Of a stretch of 64,000 nucleotides of DNA, positions 41,045 to 51,325 are shown in pieces. Position numbers and translations under genes: made by a program. The stretch comes from Spirochaetales bacterium. Its GTDB lineage: Bacteria; Spirochaetota; Spirochaetia; SZUA-6. The notes beneath the pieces were generated by a model. The model was not told the DNA's origin, ran no database searches, and saw only the letters and a program-made list of their open reading frames with translations. Position 1 is the first letter of the stretch; every line of letters starts with the position of its first letter. Location of the stretch: positions 330,726 through 394,725 of the forward strand of contig JALUUM010000020.1 in NCBI GenBank assembly GCA_027021365.1, given 5' to 3'.

Positions 41045-44000
41045 ATAACGGTAAAAAGGTATACCTTTTTAATTTCCTTTTCTCTTATCCTTATCTTTTT
41101 TACTTCTGTTGTTGGAAGCTATCTGTTGAATCTCTACCTTACAAAAAAAATGCGGTTTATCAAATCTGAGGTAGTAGCACTTATTGAAAAAACTATCAGC
41201 AGAAAGGTGACCTATGAAAGCATATCTCCTTCGATATTCAGATATCTGGAAATCAGAAATCTAATCATATATAGAAAAGGAACCAGTGGAACTCCTTTAA
41301 TAAGGATCAGAAGAATAAGATTGAATTACAGCATTGTAAAATTGTTGAAAACGAAAAGTATAGCCGATTCTTTGCGAAAAATAGTAATAATAAATTCAAG
41401 ATTTGAAATTGATTTGGACAGGAACAGGGATATACTGAAGTTTTTAGCGGATATTCAGGCGTCCGGAAGTGAAAAACACCCACCACTTGTAATTCCTACC
41501 ATATCCGGTTCAAATATTTCTTTGTTTATCCGGAAGGGTGCCACAAGGATCGAGATGAATAAGGTCTTTTTTGATCTGACGGGAGGTAGGGATATCTATG
41601 GAATGAATCTGCGTGGCTGGTCAAGTTTCAACAATGGTGATTTCAATTTTGAGACGAGGTTCAAACTGAGTGGAAATTTTGATCCTGTTGAAATGTGGGC
41701 AGAGCTGAAGGTAAGGTTTGCCTCCCTGAAATCGAATTATTTCTCTTTGAAGAGGCAAACTCTTCAGTTGAGTTTCAAGAAAAATGAGCTTAAGGTTTAC
41801 AAGATTCAGGACAGAAACCCTATTGATATTTCTGCCGTTTACAATTTTAACAAGGAAATCTTGGAAATTGGAGTCAAAACGGAGAATTTCAAGCCGAAGG
41901 CGGTTATCACGTTAGCCGGGAAACTCGCTTCAAACAACAGATGGTTGAATCTGCCAATAACAACGGATAGCAGGATAAGTTATGATTTAACAAGGAGGAG
42001 ATTATTCTATTCCTCTACTCTCAGAACGGAATTGAAGGGTTTTAGAAATATTCCCTTCATGAGAATTTCTACTAAATTCGAAGGGGACAATACGAAAGCT
42101 GCATTCAAGCCTCTGCATGTTGTATCTGATGTAGGTACGATTATCTTTTACGGAGATGTTTTATTCAGGAATCTGCTACCTTCCGGTTTGTTGCAGGTGA
42201 TCAATTTGAATATACCGGAGAGTAAGAATCTAGACGCGACTTTTCTCATTTCTCGTAAGGCAAAAGGTGTCTCCTTGAAGAGTGACAGATTGATAATAGG
42301 CAGTTCTGTTTTTGACAGATTTTCACTCTCGATTGTACCGGAGGGGAAGAGTTACAGGTTTCGTATTAAAACCGGGTTTTCAGATACGGTGAATCCAAAT
42401 GAAATTTCACTGAATGGAAAATTTGTAATGGGGAAGAAGAATGTTCTGGAAACGGAATTGAGAATTGTCAAGGTACAGCCAAGGCGTGTATTTGAGATTC
42501 AGAAGGACTTTAAAGAAAGTACTATCACATCTTTTTTGGAAAAGTATTTGATTTCAGCAAATCTGAAGATAATAACCGATTTTCAGAGTATCAGCATTCA
42601 ATCGGACATGGTTCAGATGGATGGGGTCAAAGATCAAAGAGAGAGGATAAATTTTGCATTTGCACTCAATGGCAGTAAACTTTCATTTTCAAATATCTCA
42701 GGTAAGATTGCGGGAAATATATTTGCCGGAGAAGCTTCAGCCCAATTTCAAGGTGGAGGAAAAATCAATTTTGATAGTAATATATCTTTCAATGGCAATT
42801 CATACCAATTCAAAGGGTCATATGTACCGAGAATGGGAATCGTAGTAGATGGTAGTTACGGAACAAACATCTCTGTAATCTGGGCTGGAAGAAGTTCACC
42901 ATCAGTCGACATTTGCACCGAGAATATGCCTGTTACTCTGGGAAAGCAAAGTGTTACAGTAAGCACCTGTATTCAGGGAGAGATAACCAGTATCGAAGAG
43001 TGGAATATAGTTTCACGAAATACATCCGTGGATGGATTAAAGATATTTCCTGTAGGCAAGAGCAAGGTCGATCTTACTTTCAATGCCAATCCTGGAAGGA
43101 TTAAATTTTCTACTGTAAAGTATAGTGATATCGTTTCATCACTTAAGGGAGAGGGAAATCTTTCCATTGATCTGAACAGAGATAATCCCCTTGCTTCTGA
43201 TGCGGAAGGTTGGATACTCATTAAAAGTGATAATACAAAAGAGTCTTATCAGGTAAATATAAAGAAGAGGGGCAATACTCTGGATGCAAAGACAACTTTC
43301 AGAAGTTCACCTCTTGAGCGCTTTGGGTCTTTCAATATACAGGGAAAGCTATCAGGTAAGGCTGAAGCAAGTGATCTGTTCAACAAACCAAAGGGAGAAA
43401 TAAGTGTTACCTTGGAGGAGGGACAACTGAACAGTGATCCTATAAACCTTGGAATGGATATCGTGTATTCCTCCGATAATGTAACAATCAAGTCGCTCAA
43501 TGTCGGTTACCTGACTCATTCATTGAAATCGGGACACGGTGTTTTTGAAATAAAAAAGGGAATATTCAACTTTATCGCAAACTATATTGCCGATTATTCA
43601 GGAAGAAAGGTGGATTTGATACTCAGTGTGAACCTTTCCCTGGGAAAGAATAAGAACGGTAGGGGTGAAACCTCACTACCCGGAAATATTTTCAATGAAG
43701 ATTTCAAAGGCAATGTTTTACTTAGCGGTATCAAAGTGGATGGGCAGGAATTCCAATCATGGTCGATGAAGATTATCATGAAGAATCATAAGTTGACATT
43801 CGATGGGGGCCCCGGAGATACGATACATGGACTTGCATTGAGTGACGGTAATTTCAAGTTGATATTTCTGGAACCATTTCCCCTTCAGGGAGAGGCCAAT
43901 GGCACAATCAGGCACAATATCATAGATGCTGATCTCGATGTAAAGACTTTCGATTTGTCCGTCTTGAATTTTGTAATGCAGAGTGATGTAATTCAGTTTG

Positions 44001-45328
44001 TATCTGGTTCTGCTAGCGGAAAGGTGTCAATTTCGGGACCTATTAACGATCCTGATTTTCTTGGACTTCTAAATGTTGACGGTGGAGTAGCAAAGAGTAA
44101 GTTCAGTCCGATTCTTGTTAAACCATTGAAAACCTCGTTACTGTTTTCCGGGAAGCAGTTTTCGATGCAGGAGTTCAAGACATATGTCGGTGATGAACCC
44201 CTCGTTTCAAAGGGGATATTCTACATCGATCATTGGATTCCATATGCTTTTGATATATCTTTTGATAGTGTAGGTAAGACCGGAGTGCGTTTCTCATACG
44301 ATTTTGGACCTCTGGTCGTAGATGGTTACGTTAAGGGTAGCTTGAATATCAAGGGAGATGATGTGGCTACTTTCGTCGACGGTGATATTTCGGCAAGTTA
44401 CTCGAAGGTCTCTCTTGGGGAAATCGGGCAGAAGGTTTTTGAGATTAACAGAGATGTACCACCTACTGTTGTTCGGTTGAACGTGGAAACTGGAAAACGC
44501 TTCGAATTTTTCTGGCCTTCAATCAATTTTCCGATACTCAGGGCATTTACTGAACTGGGGGACACGGTTAATATCCGATATGACGAGAGAGATGGAAGTT
44601 ATTCTGTTAAGGGAGAAGTCGGTATTCAGGGTGGAGAGGTGTTTTACTTCGACAGGAGTTTCTATCTGAAGAATGGCAAGATAACTTTTAATGAGAATGA
44701 GGAGAGCTTTGATCCTATCGTGCAGGTACTTGCGGAAATAAGAGAACAAGACAAGAATGGTGAACCCGTGAAAATATATCTGGAGGCTAACAGCAAAATA
44801 AGTGCTTTTTCTCCCCACTTCTATTCTGATCCGCCGCGACCTGATGTCGAAATATTGAGTATGATAGGAGGTAGCATCTTCAACAGAATACAGGAACAGG
44901 GAATAGGACTCTCGGCTGTTATTCTTACGAGCGAACTCGTCAGTCAATTTGGGATATTGAGACCCTTTGAGAATGCAGTTAGAGATTTCCTTGGTCTCGA
45001 TTTGTTCAGTATAAGGACACAGATAATTCAAAATATTCTAATGGAAAAAATACTGGGTAATGTAAGCAATCCACTTGACAATACTACCCTTTCTCTTGGA
45101 AAGTATCTTGGAAACGATTTGTTCTTGGAGATGCTGGTGAGATTCAGAACCATGAATATTCCTCTAAACAATATCAATTATTTCAACGGTTTGAGTTCTG
45201 ATATAGAGTTGAATTTGGAATGGACGACACCTTTTTTCCTGATGGAGTGGTCACTGATTCCTAAACATCCCGAGGACCTGTTCTTGAGTGATAATTCCAT
45301 AACCTTTAAATGGAAATATTCTTATTAA
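41045..45328 (+). CDS. tamB: TamB/DUF490 family envelope protein with a non-canonical start
   Basis: AsmA-like giant (about 1,430 aa) that bridges inner and outer membranes and supplies phospholipid or supports barrel assembly. The C-terminal DUF490 domain lies at the end (TFNENEESFDPIVQVLAEIRE and the FLGLDLFSIRTQIIQN stretch before an end-strand FKWKYSY). The first ATG/GTG/TTG is TTG 41126, but the frame is open upstream from 41045 and codes an N-terminal membrane anchor (KRYTFLISFSLILIFF); TamB proteins need such an anchor, and GGAGG at 41034-41038 fits a start at ATA 41045 (or ATT 41039, ACG 41048). I therefore place the start at 41045. bamA follows 22 nt downstream. In Treponema the same neighbour order exists. 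Confidence 0.85.
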   Translation: MTVKRYTFLISFSLILIFFTSVVGSYLLNLYLTKKMRFIKSEVVALIEKTISRKVTYESISPSIFRYLEIRNLIIYRKGTSGTPLIRIRRIRLNYSIVKLLKTKSIADSLRKIVIINSRFEIDLDRNRDILKFLADIQASGSEKHPPLVIPTISGSNISLFIRKGATRIEMNKVFFDLTGGRDIYGMNLRGWSSFNNGDFNFETRFKLSGNFDPVEMWAELKVRFASLKSNYFSLKRQTLQLSFKKNELKVYKIQDRNPIDISAVYNFNKEILEIGVKTENFKPKAVITLAGKLASNNRWLNLPITTDSRISYDLTRRRLFYSSTLRTELKGFRNIPFMRISTKFEGDNTKAAFKPLHVVSDVGTIIFYGDVLFRNLLPSGLLQVINLNIPESKNLDATFLISRKAKGVSLKSDRLIIGSSVFDRFSLSIVPEGKSYRFRIKTGFSDTVNPNEISLNGKFVMGKKNVLETELRIVKVQPRRVFEIQKDFKESTITSFLEKYLISANLKIITDFQSISIQSDMVQMDGVKDQRERINFAFALNGSKLSFSNISGKIAGNIFAGEASAQFQGGGKINFDSNISFNGNSYQFKGSYVPRMGIVVDGSYGTNISVIWAGRSSPSVDICTENMPVTLGKQSVTVSTCIQGEITSIEEWNIVSRNTSVDGLKIFPVGKSKVDLTFNANPGRIKFSTVKYSDIVSSLKGEGNLSIDLNRDNPLASDAEGWILIKSDNTKESYQVNIKKRGNTLDAKTTFRSSPLERFGSFNIQGKLSGKAEASDLFNKPKGEISVTLEEGQLNSDPINLGMDIVYSSDNVTIKSLNVGYLTHSLKSGHGVFEIKKGIFNFIANYIADYSGRKVDLILSVNLSLGKNKNGRGETSLPGNIFNEDFKGNVLLSGIKVDGQEFQSWSMKIIMKNHKLTFDGGPGDTIHGLALSDGNFKLIFLEPFPLQGEANGTIRHNIIDADLDVKTFDLSVLNFVMQSDVIQFVSGSASGKVSISGPINDPDFLGLLNVDGGVAKSKFSPILVKPLKTSLLFSGKQFSMQEFKTYVGDEPLVSKGIFYIDHWIPYAFDISFDSVGKTGVRFSYDFGPLVVDGYVKGSLNIKGDDVATFVDGDISASYSKVSLGEIGQKVFEINRDVPPTVVRLNVETGKRFEFFWPSINFPILRAFTELGDTVNIRYDERDGSYSVKGEVGIQGGEVFYFDRSFYLKNGKITFNENEESFDPIVQVLAEIREQDKNGEPVKIYLEANSKISAFSPHFYSDPPRPDVEILSMIGGSIFNRIQEQGIGLSAVILTSELVSQFGILRPFENAVRDFLGLDLFSIRTQIIQNILMEKILGNVSNPLDNTTLSLGKYLGNDLFLEMLVRFRTMNIPLNNINYFNGLSSDIELNLEWTTPFFLMEWSLIPKHPEDLFLSDNSITFKWKYSY

Positions 45329-45350
45329 ATATAATTATAAGGAGCTTGTT

Positions 45351-47939
45351 GTGAGAAAATACTTCATAATATTCTTTGTCCTCATATTTACTATTCTTAA
45401 TGTTTATGGTGAAGAAGAATGGTATATAAACAAACCTATCAAGGAATTTACATTTACGGGACTGAAAACCATAGCGGAGAGTGAATTACAGCCAATTGTG
45501 AAACCCTATGTGGGCAAGAAGTTTACACTTGATCTTTTCTGGGAGGTACAGGAAAAACTCTATGCTCTGGATTATTTTGAGAGTATAGAATCCAATGCGA
45601 AACCGGGTGATTCTGAGAAAAAGAGCGTAATCATAGAGTTTGTGGTCAAAGAAAGGCCTACGATTTCAAAGATAGAAATTCAGGGAAACAGTCATATTCG
45701 AACGGGGGATATTCTGGACAAAATAGTCCTGAAAAAGGGAGACATGATAAACGAGTCCAAATTGAAAGCAGACGAAGAGGCTGTAAAAAATCTGTATCTT
45801 GAAAAAGGATTTGCCAATGTAGAGGTAAATACAAGGAAGGCTGTGGATGAAAAGAACAATACGGTGAAGATAACCTTCGAAATAGTAGAAGGCGAACAGA
45901 CAACGATAAAGGAAATCAAATTTGTGGGTAACAGTTATGCGTCTGATAGTACCTTGCGCGGCGTAATGAAAACAAAGGTTCAGTCTCTCTTCAATTCAGG
46001 CGTTTTTCAGGAAAACAAGTTAACCAGTGATATCAAGGCGATAGAGGATTACTATGCCGACCATGGCTATGTGGATGCGAAGGTGGAGAAGGTAGACAGA
46101 AGGATTGAAGAGGATAAGAAGAACGGCAAGAAATATCTGTATCTTACTATCTATATCAAGGAAGGTGAACAGTATACCTATGGTGGAATGACCTTTGAAG
46201 GAAACAAAATATTCTCCACAGAAAAACTTTCCTCCCTAGTGCGACAAAAAAAAGGTGCAATACTGAGCAAGAAGAAACTGAATGCTGATTTTCAGAGAAT
46301 CAGTGACTTGTACTATGAGAATGGGTATATCTTTAACACGATCAATCTTGAGGAAAAGAGGAACAAAGCAAAGAAAGAAATCAGTTATATCGTTCATATA
46401 GTTGAACGGGATAGAGCTCATATAGAAAGTATAATTTTCAAGGGAAACAAAAAGACTAAGGACTTTGTCCTCTACAGAGAATTACCCTTTGAGGTGGGTG
46501 ATATTTTCAATAAGAAAAAGATCATTGAAGGTCTCAGAAACCTCTACAACCTTCAGTACTTTACCACTGTTAGTCCTGAAACCCCGCAGGGAAGTGCCGA
46601 AGGGTTAATGGATCTGATAATCAATGTGGAAGAGACCAGTACGGCAGACATCAATTTCGGAATTACATTCTCCGGAGCGGATTTCCCTGTTTCAGGAACG
46701 GTAAAATGGTCTGAAAGAAATTTCAGAGGAATGGGGCAGACGATAGGCGTATCGCTGGATGCATCTCCTATCAAACAAGACCTTTCCTTCAATTTTGTTG
46801 AACCATGGATGTTCGGTGTAAGGTGGCTGGGAGGTGTGAATTTCTCTCTAAATCACTCCAAGATGAGAGATGTGCTTCAGGATATTCTGCCACCTGTCTT
46901 CAGCGGTACTGATGCCGTACCGGACCCCTTTGATGGACACTATGTTTTTACTGCCGCTACTACTTATAACGGCACAACCTACCAAGCCGGGGATGCCTTT
47001 CCAGGAAATCCGACTGCCGATGAAATATCCACTTACAATCTCAAGACTGACTATCAGTACAGCGTCCAGAAGGGTGAAAGCATTCCGTCCCAGTACAAGA
47101 TGGAGTATGATTCGTTCGATATCTCCGGCGGAATCAACACAGGATATAAGTACAATACGTATTTGGGATGGTTCGGCACACGTCTGGGATTTTCCACTCG
47201 TTTCAGATTGATTTCCTATGATCCCAATATCTACAGGCCCTATGATCCGAATATTCGTTCGAATCTTGACAGGTGGAGTGTAATAAATACCCTGAGCACC
47301 GATTTTTACTGGGACAAGAGGGATTTCTTCCTCAATCCGACTAATGGATTTTTCATAGATCAGGGATTTGTTTACACCGGAGGTATCTTGAGTGGTGACA
47401 GACAGTATATAAAATCAACCTCTAGGATAGATGCCTTTGTTACGGCGTTGACGATACCTGTACTGGACAACTGGGATCTGAAATTCGTCCTAGCGGGGCA
47501 TACGGCACTATCGCTGATATTTCCTCAGTTCGATGGTAGGCTTATAACCGATTTTACCGATCTTCTCTATATAGATGGAATGAATGTAGCAAGGGGTTGG
47601 ACGAGTGGTACTACACCTGTGAGTTACGGAAGAGCTCTATGGGATAACAGATTTGAAATGAGAATTCCCATATCCGAGCAGTTTCTGTGGGGTGTTACCT
47701 TTATGGACATTGCTTCTCTCTGGGAAACCCCGGAAGATTTGAAAACAATGGGTATTGATGATTTTCTCTTCAGCGTTGGTGCGGGACTACGATTTACTAT
47801 TCCTCAGTTTCCCATAAGATTGTACTTCAGCAAAGGTTTTCAGATAAAGAACGGAAAGGTGGAGTGGAAAGCAGGAGACCTTGCACTTGGCTCTTTCACG
47901 TTTGATTTTGTGATATCGCTGGGCGGGGACAACTTCTGA
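45351..47939 (+). CDS. bamA: BamA, outer-membrane beta-barrel assembly factor
   Basis: Omp85 protein that inserts beta-barrels into the outer membrane. Signal peptide (residues 1-20), then POTRA domains from about 22 to 430 (for example FVVKERPTISKIEIQGN, FVGNSYASDSTLRGVMKTK, MTFEGNKIF, IIFKGNKKTKD), then the surface-antigen barrel with NFRGMGQTIGVS, the VGAGLRFTIPQFPIRL end motif and a terminal aromatic-containing FVISLGGDNF. At 862 aa it is standard (E. coli about 810). GTG at 45351 follows AAGGAG. It sits between tamB and skp, the usual spirochaetal order. Confidence 0.97.
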   Translation: MRKYFIIFFVLIFTILNVYGEEEWYINKPIKEFTFTGLKTIAESELQPIVKPYVGKKFTLDLFWEVQEKLYALDYFESIESNAKPGDSEKKSVIIEFVVKERPTISKIEIQGNSHIRTGDILDKIVLKKGDMINESKLKADEEAVKNLYLEKGFANVEVNTRKAVDEKNNTVKITFEIVEGEQTTIKEIKFVGNSYASDSTLRGVMKTKVQSLFNSGVFQENKLTSDIKAIEDYYADHGYVDAKVEKVDRRIEEDKKNGKKYLYLTIYIKEGEQYTYGGMTFEGNKIFSTEKLSSLVRQKKGAILSKKKLNADFQRISDLYYENGYIFNTINLEEKRNKAKKEISYIVHIVERDRAHIESIIFKGNKKTKDFVLYRELPFEVGDIFNKKKIIEGLRNLYNLQYFTTVSPETPQGSAEGLMDLIINVEETSTADINFGITFSGADFPVSGTVKWSERNFRGMGQTIGVSLDASPIKQDLSFNFVEPWMFGVRWLGGVNFSLNHSKMRDVLQDILPPVFSGTDAVPDPFDGHYVFTAATTYNGTTYQAGDAFPGNPTADEISTYNLKTDYQYSVQKGESIPSQYKMEYDSFDISGGINTGYKYNTYLGWFGTRLGFSTRFRLISYDPNIYRPYDPNIRSNLDRWSVINTLSTDFYWDKRDFFLNPTNGFFIDQGFVYTGGILSGDRQYIKSTSRIDAFVTALTIPVLDNWDLKFVLAGHTALSLIFPQFDGRLITDFTDLLYIDGMNVARGWTSGTTPVSYGRALWDNRFEMRIPISEQFLWGVTFMDIASLWETPEDLKTMGIDDFLFSVGAGLRFTIPQFPIRLYFSKGFQIKNGKVEWKAGDLALGSFTFDFVISLGGDNF

Positions 47940-47965
47940 GCAGAATAGAAAATTAGGAGGACAAG

Positions 47966-48520
47966 ATGCGAAAGAGACTATTTATTTTGAGTATTGTTGT
48001 CGTTTTATTGTTTTTTTCAAGTACTTTTATAGTTTTTGCAACTCAAATTACCAGGGTAGGCATTGTAGATATAGTGAAGATATATTCTATCTATTACAAG
48101 GAATCCAAAGAGGTGCTCAAGCTTGAAGAATTGAAGCAGGAGTACCTGAAAGAGATTGCACAGAAAAAGAATGAAATTCTCACCCTTGAAAATGAAAAGG
48201 TCGATGCGGAAAACAGGGGAGAACAAGAAAAAGCCCTGGAATTGGACAAAGAGATTTTCAATAAGAAACAGTTTTTAAGTGAATATACCAGGATAAAGAC
48301 ACAGCAGTTGAAGGAGCTTGCAAAGAATCTAGCCAATTCGAATGAATTCATAAAGGAAATAGCAGATGCTATCCAGTATGTGGCTGAGAGTGAAGGATTC
48401 TCTCTTATCTTGAAAAAAACAGACCAGTTCCTATTCTGGACACCTGAAATTGATATCACCGACAAAGTGATCGCTGAATTGATGAAGAGGGCAGGAAAGA
48501 GTTATTCAGGCAGTGAGTAA
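47966..48520 (+). CDS. skp: Skp/OmpH periplasmic chaperone
   Basis: Trimeric chaperone that escorts unfolded outer-membrane proteins to BamA. The 184 aa chain has a signal peptide (residues about 1-26 ending VFAT) and a long charged coiled coil typical of OmpH (about 45-150, KEVLKLEELKQEYLKEIAQ). The conserved start of the mature protein is RVGIVDIVKIY, matching the VGxVDxxK pattern of OmpH. ATG at 47966 follows TAGGAGG. The stop TAA shares its last A with the ruvX ATG. Its place after bamA is the usual order in many Gram-negatives. Confidence 0.93.
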   Translation: MRKRLFILSIVVVLLFFSSTFIVFATQITRVGIVDIVKIYSIYYKESKEVLKLEELKQEYLKEIAQKKNEILTLENEKVDAENRGEQEKALELDKEIFNKKQFLSEYTRIKTQQLKELAKNLANSNEFIKEIADAIQYVAESEGFSLILKKTDQFLFWTPEIDITDKVIAELMKRAGKSYSGSE

Positions 48521-48936
48521 TGGGCAGGTTGCTTGCCATAGACCTTGGATTAAGCCGGATTGGTCTGGCTCTTTCTGATCCTCTAAAGATAATTGCTTCT
48601 CCCCATGGGATGTTGAAGTTCAGGGGGGAAGAAGAACTTCTTTCGGAAATACTAACATTATGCAGGGAGAAGGAAGTGGAGAAGGTAATAATAGGTTATC
48701 CCTTCAACGAGAGCAATTCTGACAATCCTATCGGTTCCATGGCAAAAAAAATACTTTCAAAACTTAAAGCGGCAGGTGTATCTGCCATACTCTGGGATGA
48801 AAGCTATACGAGCAGGATGGCAGAGGATTTCTTACGAGAAATGGGGAAGAAGAGAAAGAATTCCAGGGACAAGATAGACAGTATTGCAGCTTCCATGATT
48901 TTAAAGAGCTACATGGAAAATACCAATATTTCTTGA
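48520..48936 (+). CDS. ruvX: RuvX/YqgF putative Holliday junction resolvase
   Basis: RNase H-fold protein of 138 aa; members process Holliday junctions or 16S rRNA 5' ends. The RNase H-like motif LLAIDLGLSRIGLALSDP at residues 4-21, with the first catalytic Asp at residue 7, is present, then KVIIGYPFNES and ILWDESYTSRMAEDFLREMG, and the last acidic residue in RDKIDSIAASMIL. Start ATG overlaps the skp stop (TAATG). Followed by iorA 13 nt downstream. This is an insertion relative to the Treponema order. Confidence 0.93.
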   Translation: MGRLLAIDLGLSRIGLALSDPLKIIASPHGMLKFRGEEELLSEILTLCREKEVEKVIIGYPFNESNSDNPIGSMAKKILSKLKAAGVSAILWDESYTSRMAEDFLREMGKKRKNSRDKIDSIAASMILKSYMENTNIS

Positions 48937-48949
48937 GGGAGGCGACACG

Positions 48950-50725
48950 ATGGGTATCCTTTTATCGGGTAACGAGGCAATAGCACGGGGAGCTTTTGAA
49001 GCAGGGGTAGAGGCTGCTTTTGCCTATCCGGGAACACCAAGCACCGAGATTCTGGAAACCATTGCACGAGAGTATGATGAAATATATGCAGAATGGACCT
49101 CTAATGAAAAGGTAGCTCTGGAAACAGCGATAGGTTCCTCTCTTTACGGGAAGAGAACCATCGTTTCCATGAAGCATGTTGGGTTGAATGTAGCTGCTGA
49201 TCCCCTTTTTTCTCTCTCATATATGGGAGTCAACGGAGGAATAGTAATCGTAAGTGCAGATGAGCCTTCCATGTTTTCTTCACAGAATGAGCAGGATAAC
49301 AGGTGGTACGGACTTTTCGCCAAGATTCCGGTCCTGGAGCCTTCCGACAGCGAAGAGGCAAGGATCTTTACCATAGAGGCCTTCGATATATCAGAAAGGT
49401 TTGATACACCGGTACTTTTAAGGATCACAACGAGAATAGCTCATTCTAAGTCGGTCGTTAACCCGGGAACCAGAAAAATGCCTGAGGGTTTTTCCGGATA
49501 TGAAAAGAATTTCCATAAAAATGTATTGATGCCAATGAATGCAAGGGTAAGGCATAGAATTGTAGAAGAGAGAATGTCGAGGCTTGAGGAGTATTCCAAC
49601 AATTTCAGGTACAATGTTCTAATCGAGGGAAAGGGAAGAAAGGTAATCACCTCCGGCATTGATTACCAGTACACAAGAGAGGTATTCCCCGAGGCGAGCA
49701 TCCTGAAGCTTTCCATGACGAATCCCCTTCCGCGTAGAAAAATAGATGAATTCATAGGTAATAGAGAGAGTAATGAAAAAATTCTCGTAATAGAGAGCCT
49801 CGATCCATTTATAGAAATGCAGATAAAAAGCTGGGGATACACCACAGTCGAGGGAAAGGAGAGAACCGGGAAGCTCTATGAACTATCCGTTTCTAGGTTG
49901 AGGGAGATATTTTTAGCCGATAAGGATGAACATCTCAACGAAGAAGCTTCTGCAGTGGAGAATCTCCCTCCGCGGCCGCCGGTTCTATGTTCGGGATGTC
50001 CTCACAGGGGTGTCTACTATGAACTAAGAAAAAAGAAGGCAATAGTACATGGCGATATCGGATGTTATACCCTTGGTGCTCTTCCCCCGCTTTCGGCAAT
50101 GGATACCTGCGTGGACATGGGAGCTTCTGTTTCCATGGCGAACGGGATGAATGCGATGATAAAGAGAAACGGGGAAGAAAAGAGACCGGTTTTTGCAACG
50201 ATCGGCGATTCGACTTTCGTTCATTCGGGTATCACCCCTCTTATAGATGCAGTGACAAATAGAATTCCAACTCATGTAATAATACTGGATAACAGAGTCA
50301 CTGCCATGACAGGTCACCAGGTGAATCCGGTTACAGGGATATCGATAAAGGGTGAAGATGCCCCGCAACTGGATCTGGAGAAGCTATGCAGGGCAGTTGG
50401 GGTTAAGACCGTGGAAGTGATAGACCCCTTTTCTCTCGACGAGATAGAGTCTGCAGTGGAGAGACATAAGAAACTCGATGAAGCTTCCGTAATAATTGCC
50501 AGAGCCCCCTGTGCCCTGATTCCGCTGGCCGAGAAAAAAGCACCCTACAGGATAGAAACTGATAAATGTACGATGTGCAAGATCTGCCTAAAAACCGGAT
50601 GTCCCTCGATTTCGATAGTGGATGGAAAGATGGTCATAGATGAGGAAACATGTACCGGTTGCAGCATATGTTTCCAGGTATGCAAGTTCGAGGCGATATT
50701 ACAGGTGGAAGGAGCTGGGATATGA
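48950..50725 (+). CDS. iorA: Indolepyruvate ferredoxin oxidoreductase alpha subunit
   Basis: Anaerobic oxidative decarboxylation of aryl 2-oxo acids from aromatic amino-acid fermentation, making aryl-acetyl-CoA and reduced ferredoxin. Residues about 1-190 are the pyrimidine-binding part (GNEAIARGAFEAGV, YPGTPSTEI), followed by the TPP/Mg domain with GDIGCYTLGALPP and GDSTFVHSGI. Two [4Fe-4S] sites end the chain (CTMCKICLKTGCP and CTGCSICFQVCKFE). At 591 aa it is complete. ATG at 48950 follows GGGAGG. The stop overlaps iorB as ATGA. In the window it lies between ruvX and mutS. Confidence 0.95.
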   Translation: MGILLSGNEAIARGAFEAGVEAAFAYPGTPSTEILETIAREYDEIYAEWTSNEKVALETAIGSSLYGKRTIVSMKHVGLNVAADPLFSLSYMGVNGGIVIVSADEPSMFSSQNEQDNRWYGLFAKIPVLEPSDSEEARIFTIEAFDISERFDTPVLLRITTRIAHSKSVVNPGTRKMPEGFSGYEKNFHKNVLMPMNARVRHRIVEERMSRLEEYSNNFRYNVLIEGKGRKVITSGIDYQYTREVFPEASILKLSMTNPLPRRKIDEFIGNRESNEKILVIESLDPFIEMQIKSWGYTTVEGKERTGKLYELSVSRLREIFLADKDEHLNEEASAVENLPPRPPVLCSGCPHRGVYYELRKKKAIVHGDIGCYTLGALPPLSAMDTCVDMGASVSMANGMNAMIKRNGEEKRPVFATIGDSTFVHSGITPLIDAVTNRIPTHVIILDNRVTAMTGHQVNPVTGISIKGEDAPQLDLEKLCRAVGVKTVEVIDPFSLDEIESAVERHKKLDEASVIIARAPCALIPLAEKKAPYRIETDKCTMCKICLKTGCPSISIVDGKMVIDEETCTGCSICFQVCKFEAILQVEGAGI

Positions 50726-51312
50726 AGGATACGGTAAATAATATTCTTTTGAGTGGTGTTGGGGGCCAGGGAATACTTACCGCTTCCAACCTAATCTGTG
50801 AAGTGCTATTACATGAAGGGTTTGATGTAAAGAAAAACGAAATACACGGAATGAGTCAGAGAGGGGGAAGTGTAACCAGCCATATAAGGTACGGAGAGAA
50901 GGTATTTTCACCCGTGATTCCGCATGGTGAGGCAGATTACCTGGTTGGTTTCGAACTGCTGGAAGGTTATCGCTACATTGATACATTAAGAGAGAAAGGA
51001 CAGTTTATCTATAATAACTATTCGATTGTCCCCGGGAGTATGCTTCTTGGGAGAGAAAGCATATATCCGGATAACCTGGAAGAAAAAATCTCAGCGTCAG
51101 GGTACAAATACTATTCGCTGCCTGCCGAAGAGATGGCCAGAGAGCTTGGGAATACCAGGGTTGTGAATACCATACTGGTCGGATTTCTGGCACGTTTTTT
51201 GAATATCAATAAGGATGTATGGCTGGAAGCCATCGAGAGAATTGTCAAGAAAAAATATGCAAATTTAAACCTGAAAGCCTTTGAGACTGGCTATTCATAT
51301 GATCCGGAATGA
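50722..51312 (+). CDS. iorB: Indolepyruvate ferredoxin oxidoreductase beta subunit
   Basis: Gamma-type subunit of the 2-oxoacid oxidoreductase, 196 aa. The GVGGQGILTASNLICE N-terminal motif and the SQRGGSVTSHIRYG stretch are hallmark features. The ATG at 50722 overlaps the iorA stop as ATGA; a further upstream ATG at 50650 is inside iorA and rejected. After it, only 13 nt separate its stop from the convergent small acidic gene on the minus strand. The pair suffices for an IOR heterodimer. Confidence 0.93.
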   Translation: MKDTVNNILLSGVGGQGILTASNLICEVLLHEGFDVKKNEIHGMSQRGGSVTSHIRYGEKVFSPVIPHGEADYLVGFELLEGYRYIDTLREKGQFIYNNYSIVPGSMLLGRESIYPDNLEEKISASGYKYYSLPAEEMARELGNTRVVNTILVGFLARFLNINKDVWLEAIERIVKKKYANLNLKAFETGYSYDPE

Positions 51313-51325
51313 TTAATCTAATTGA

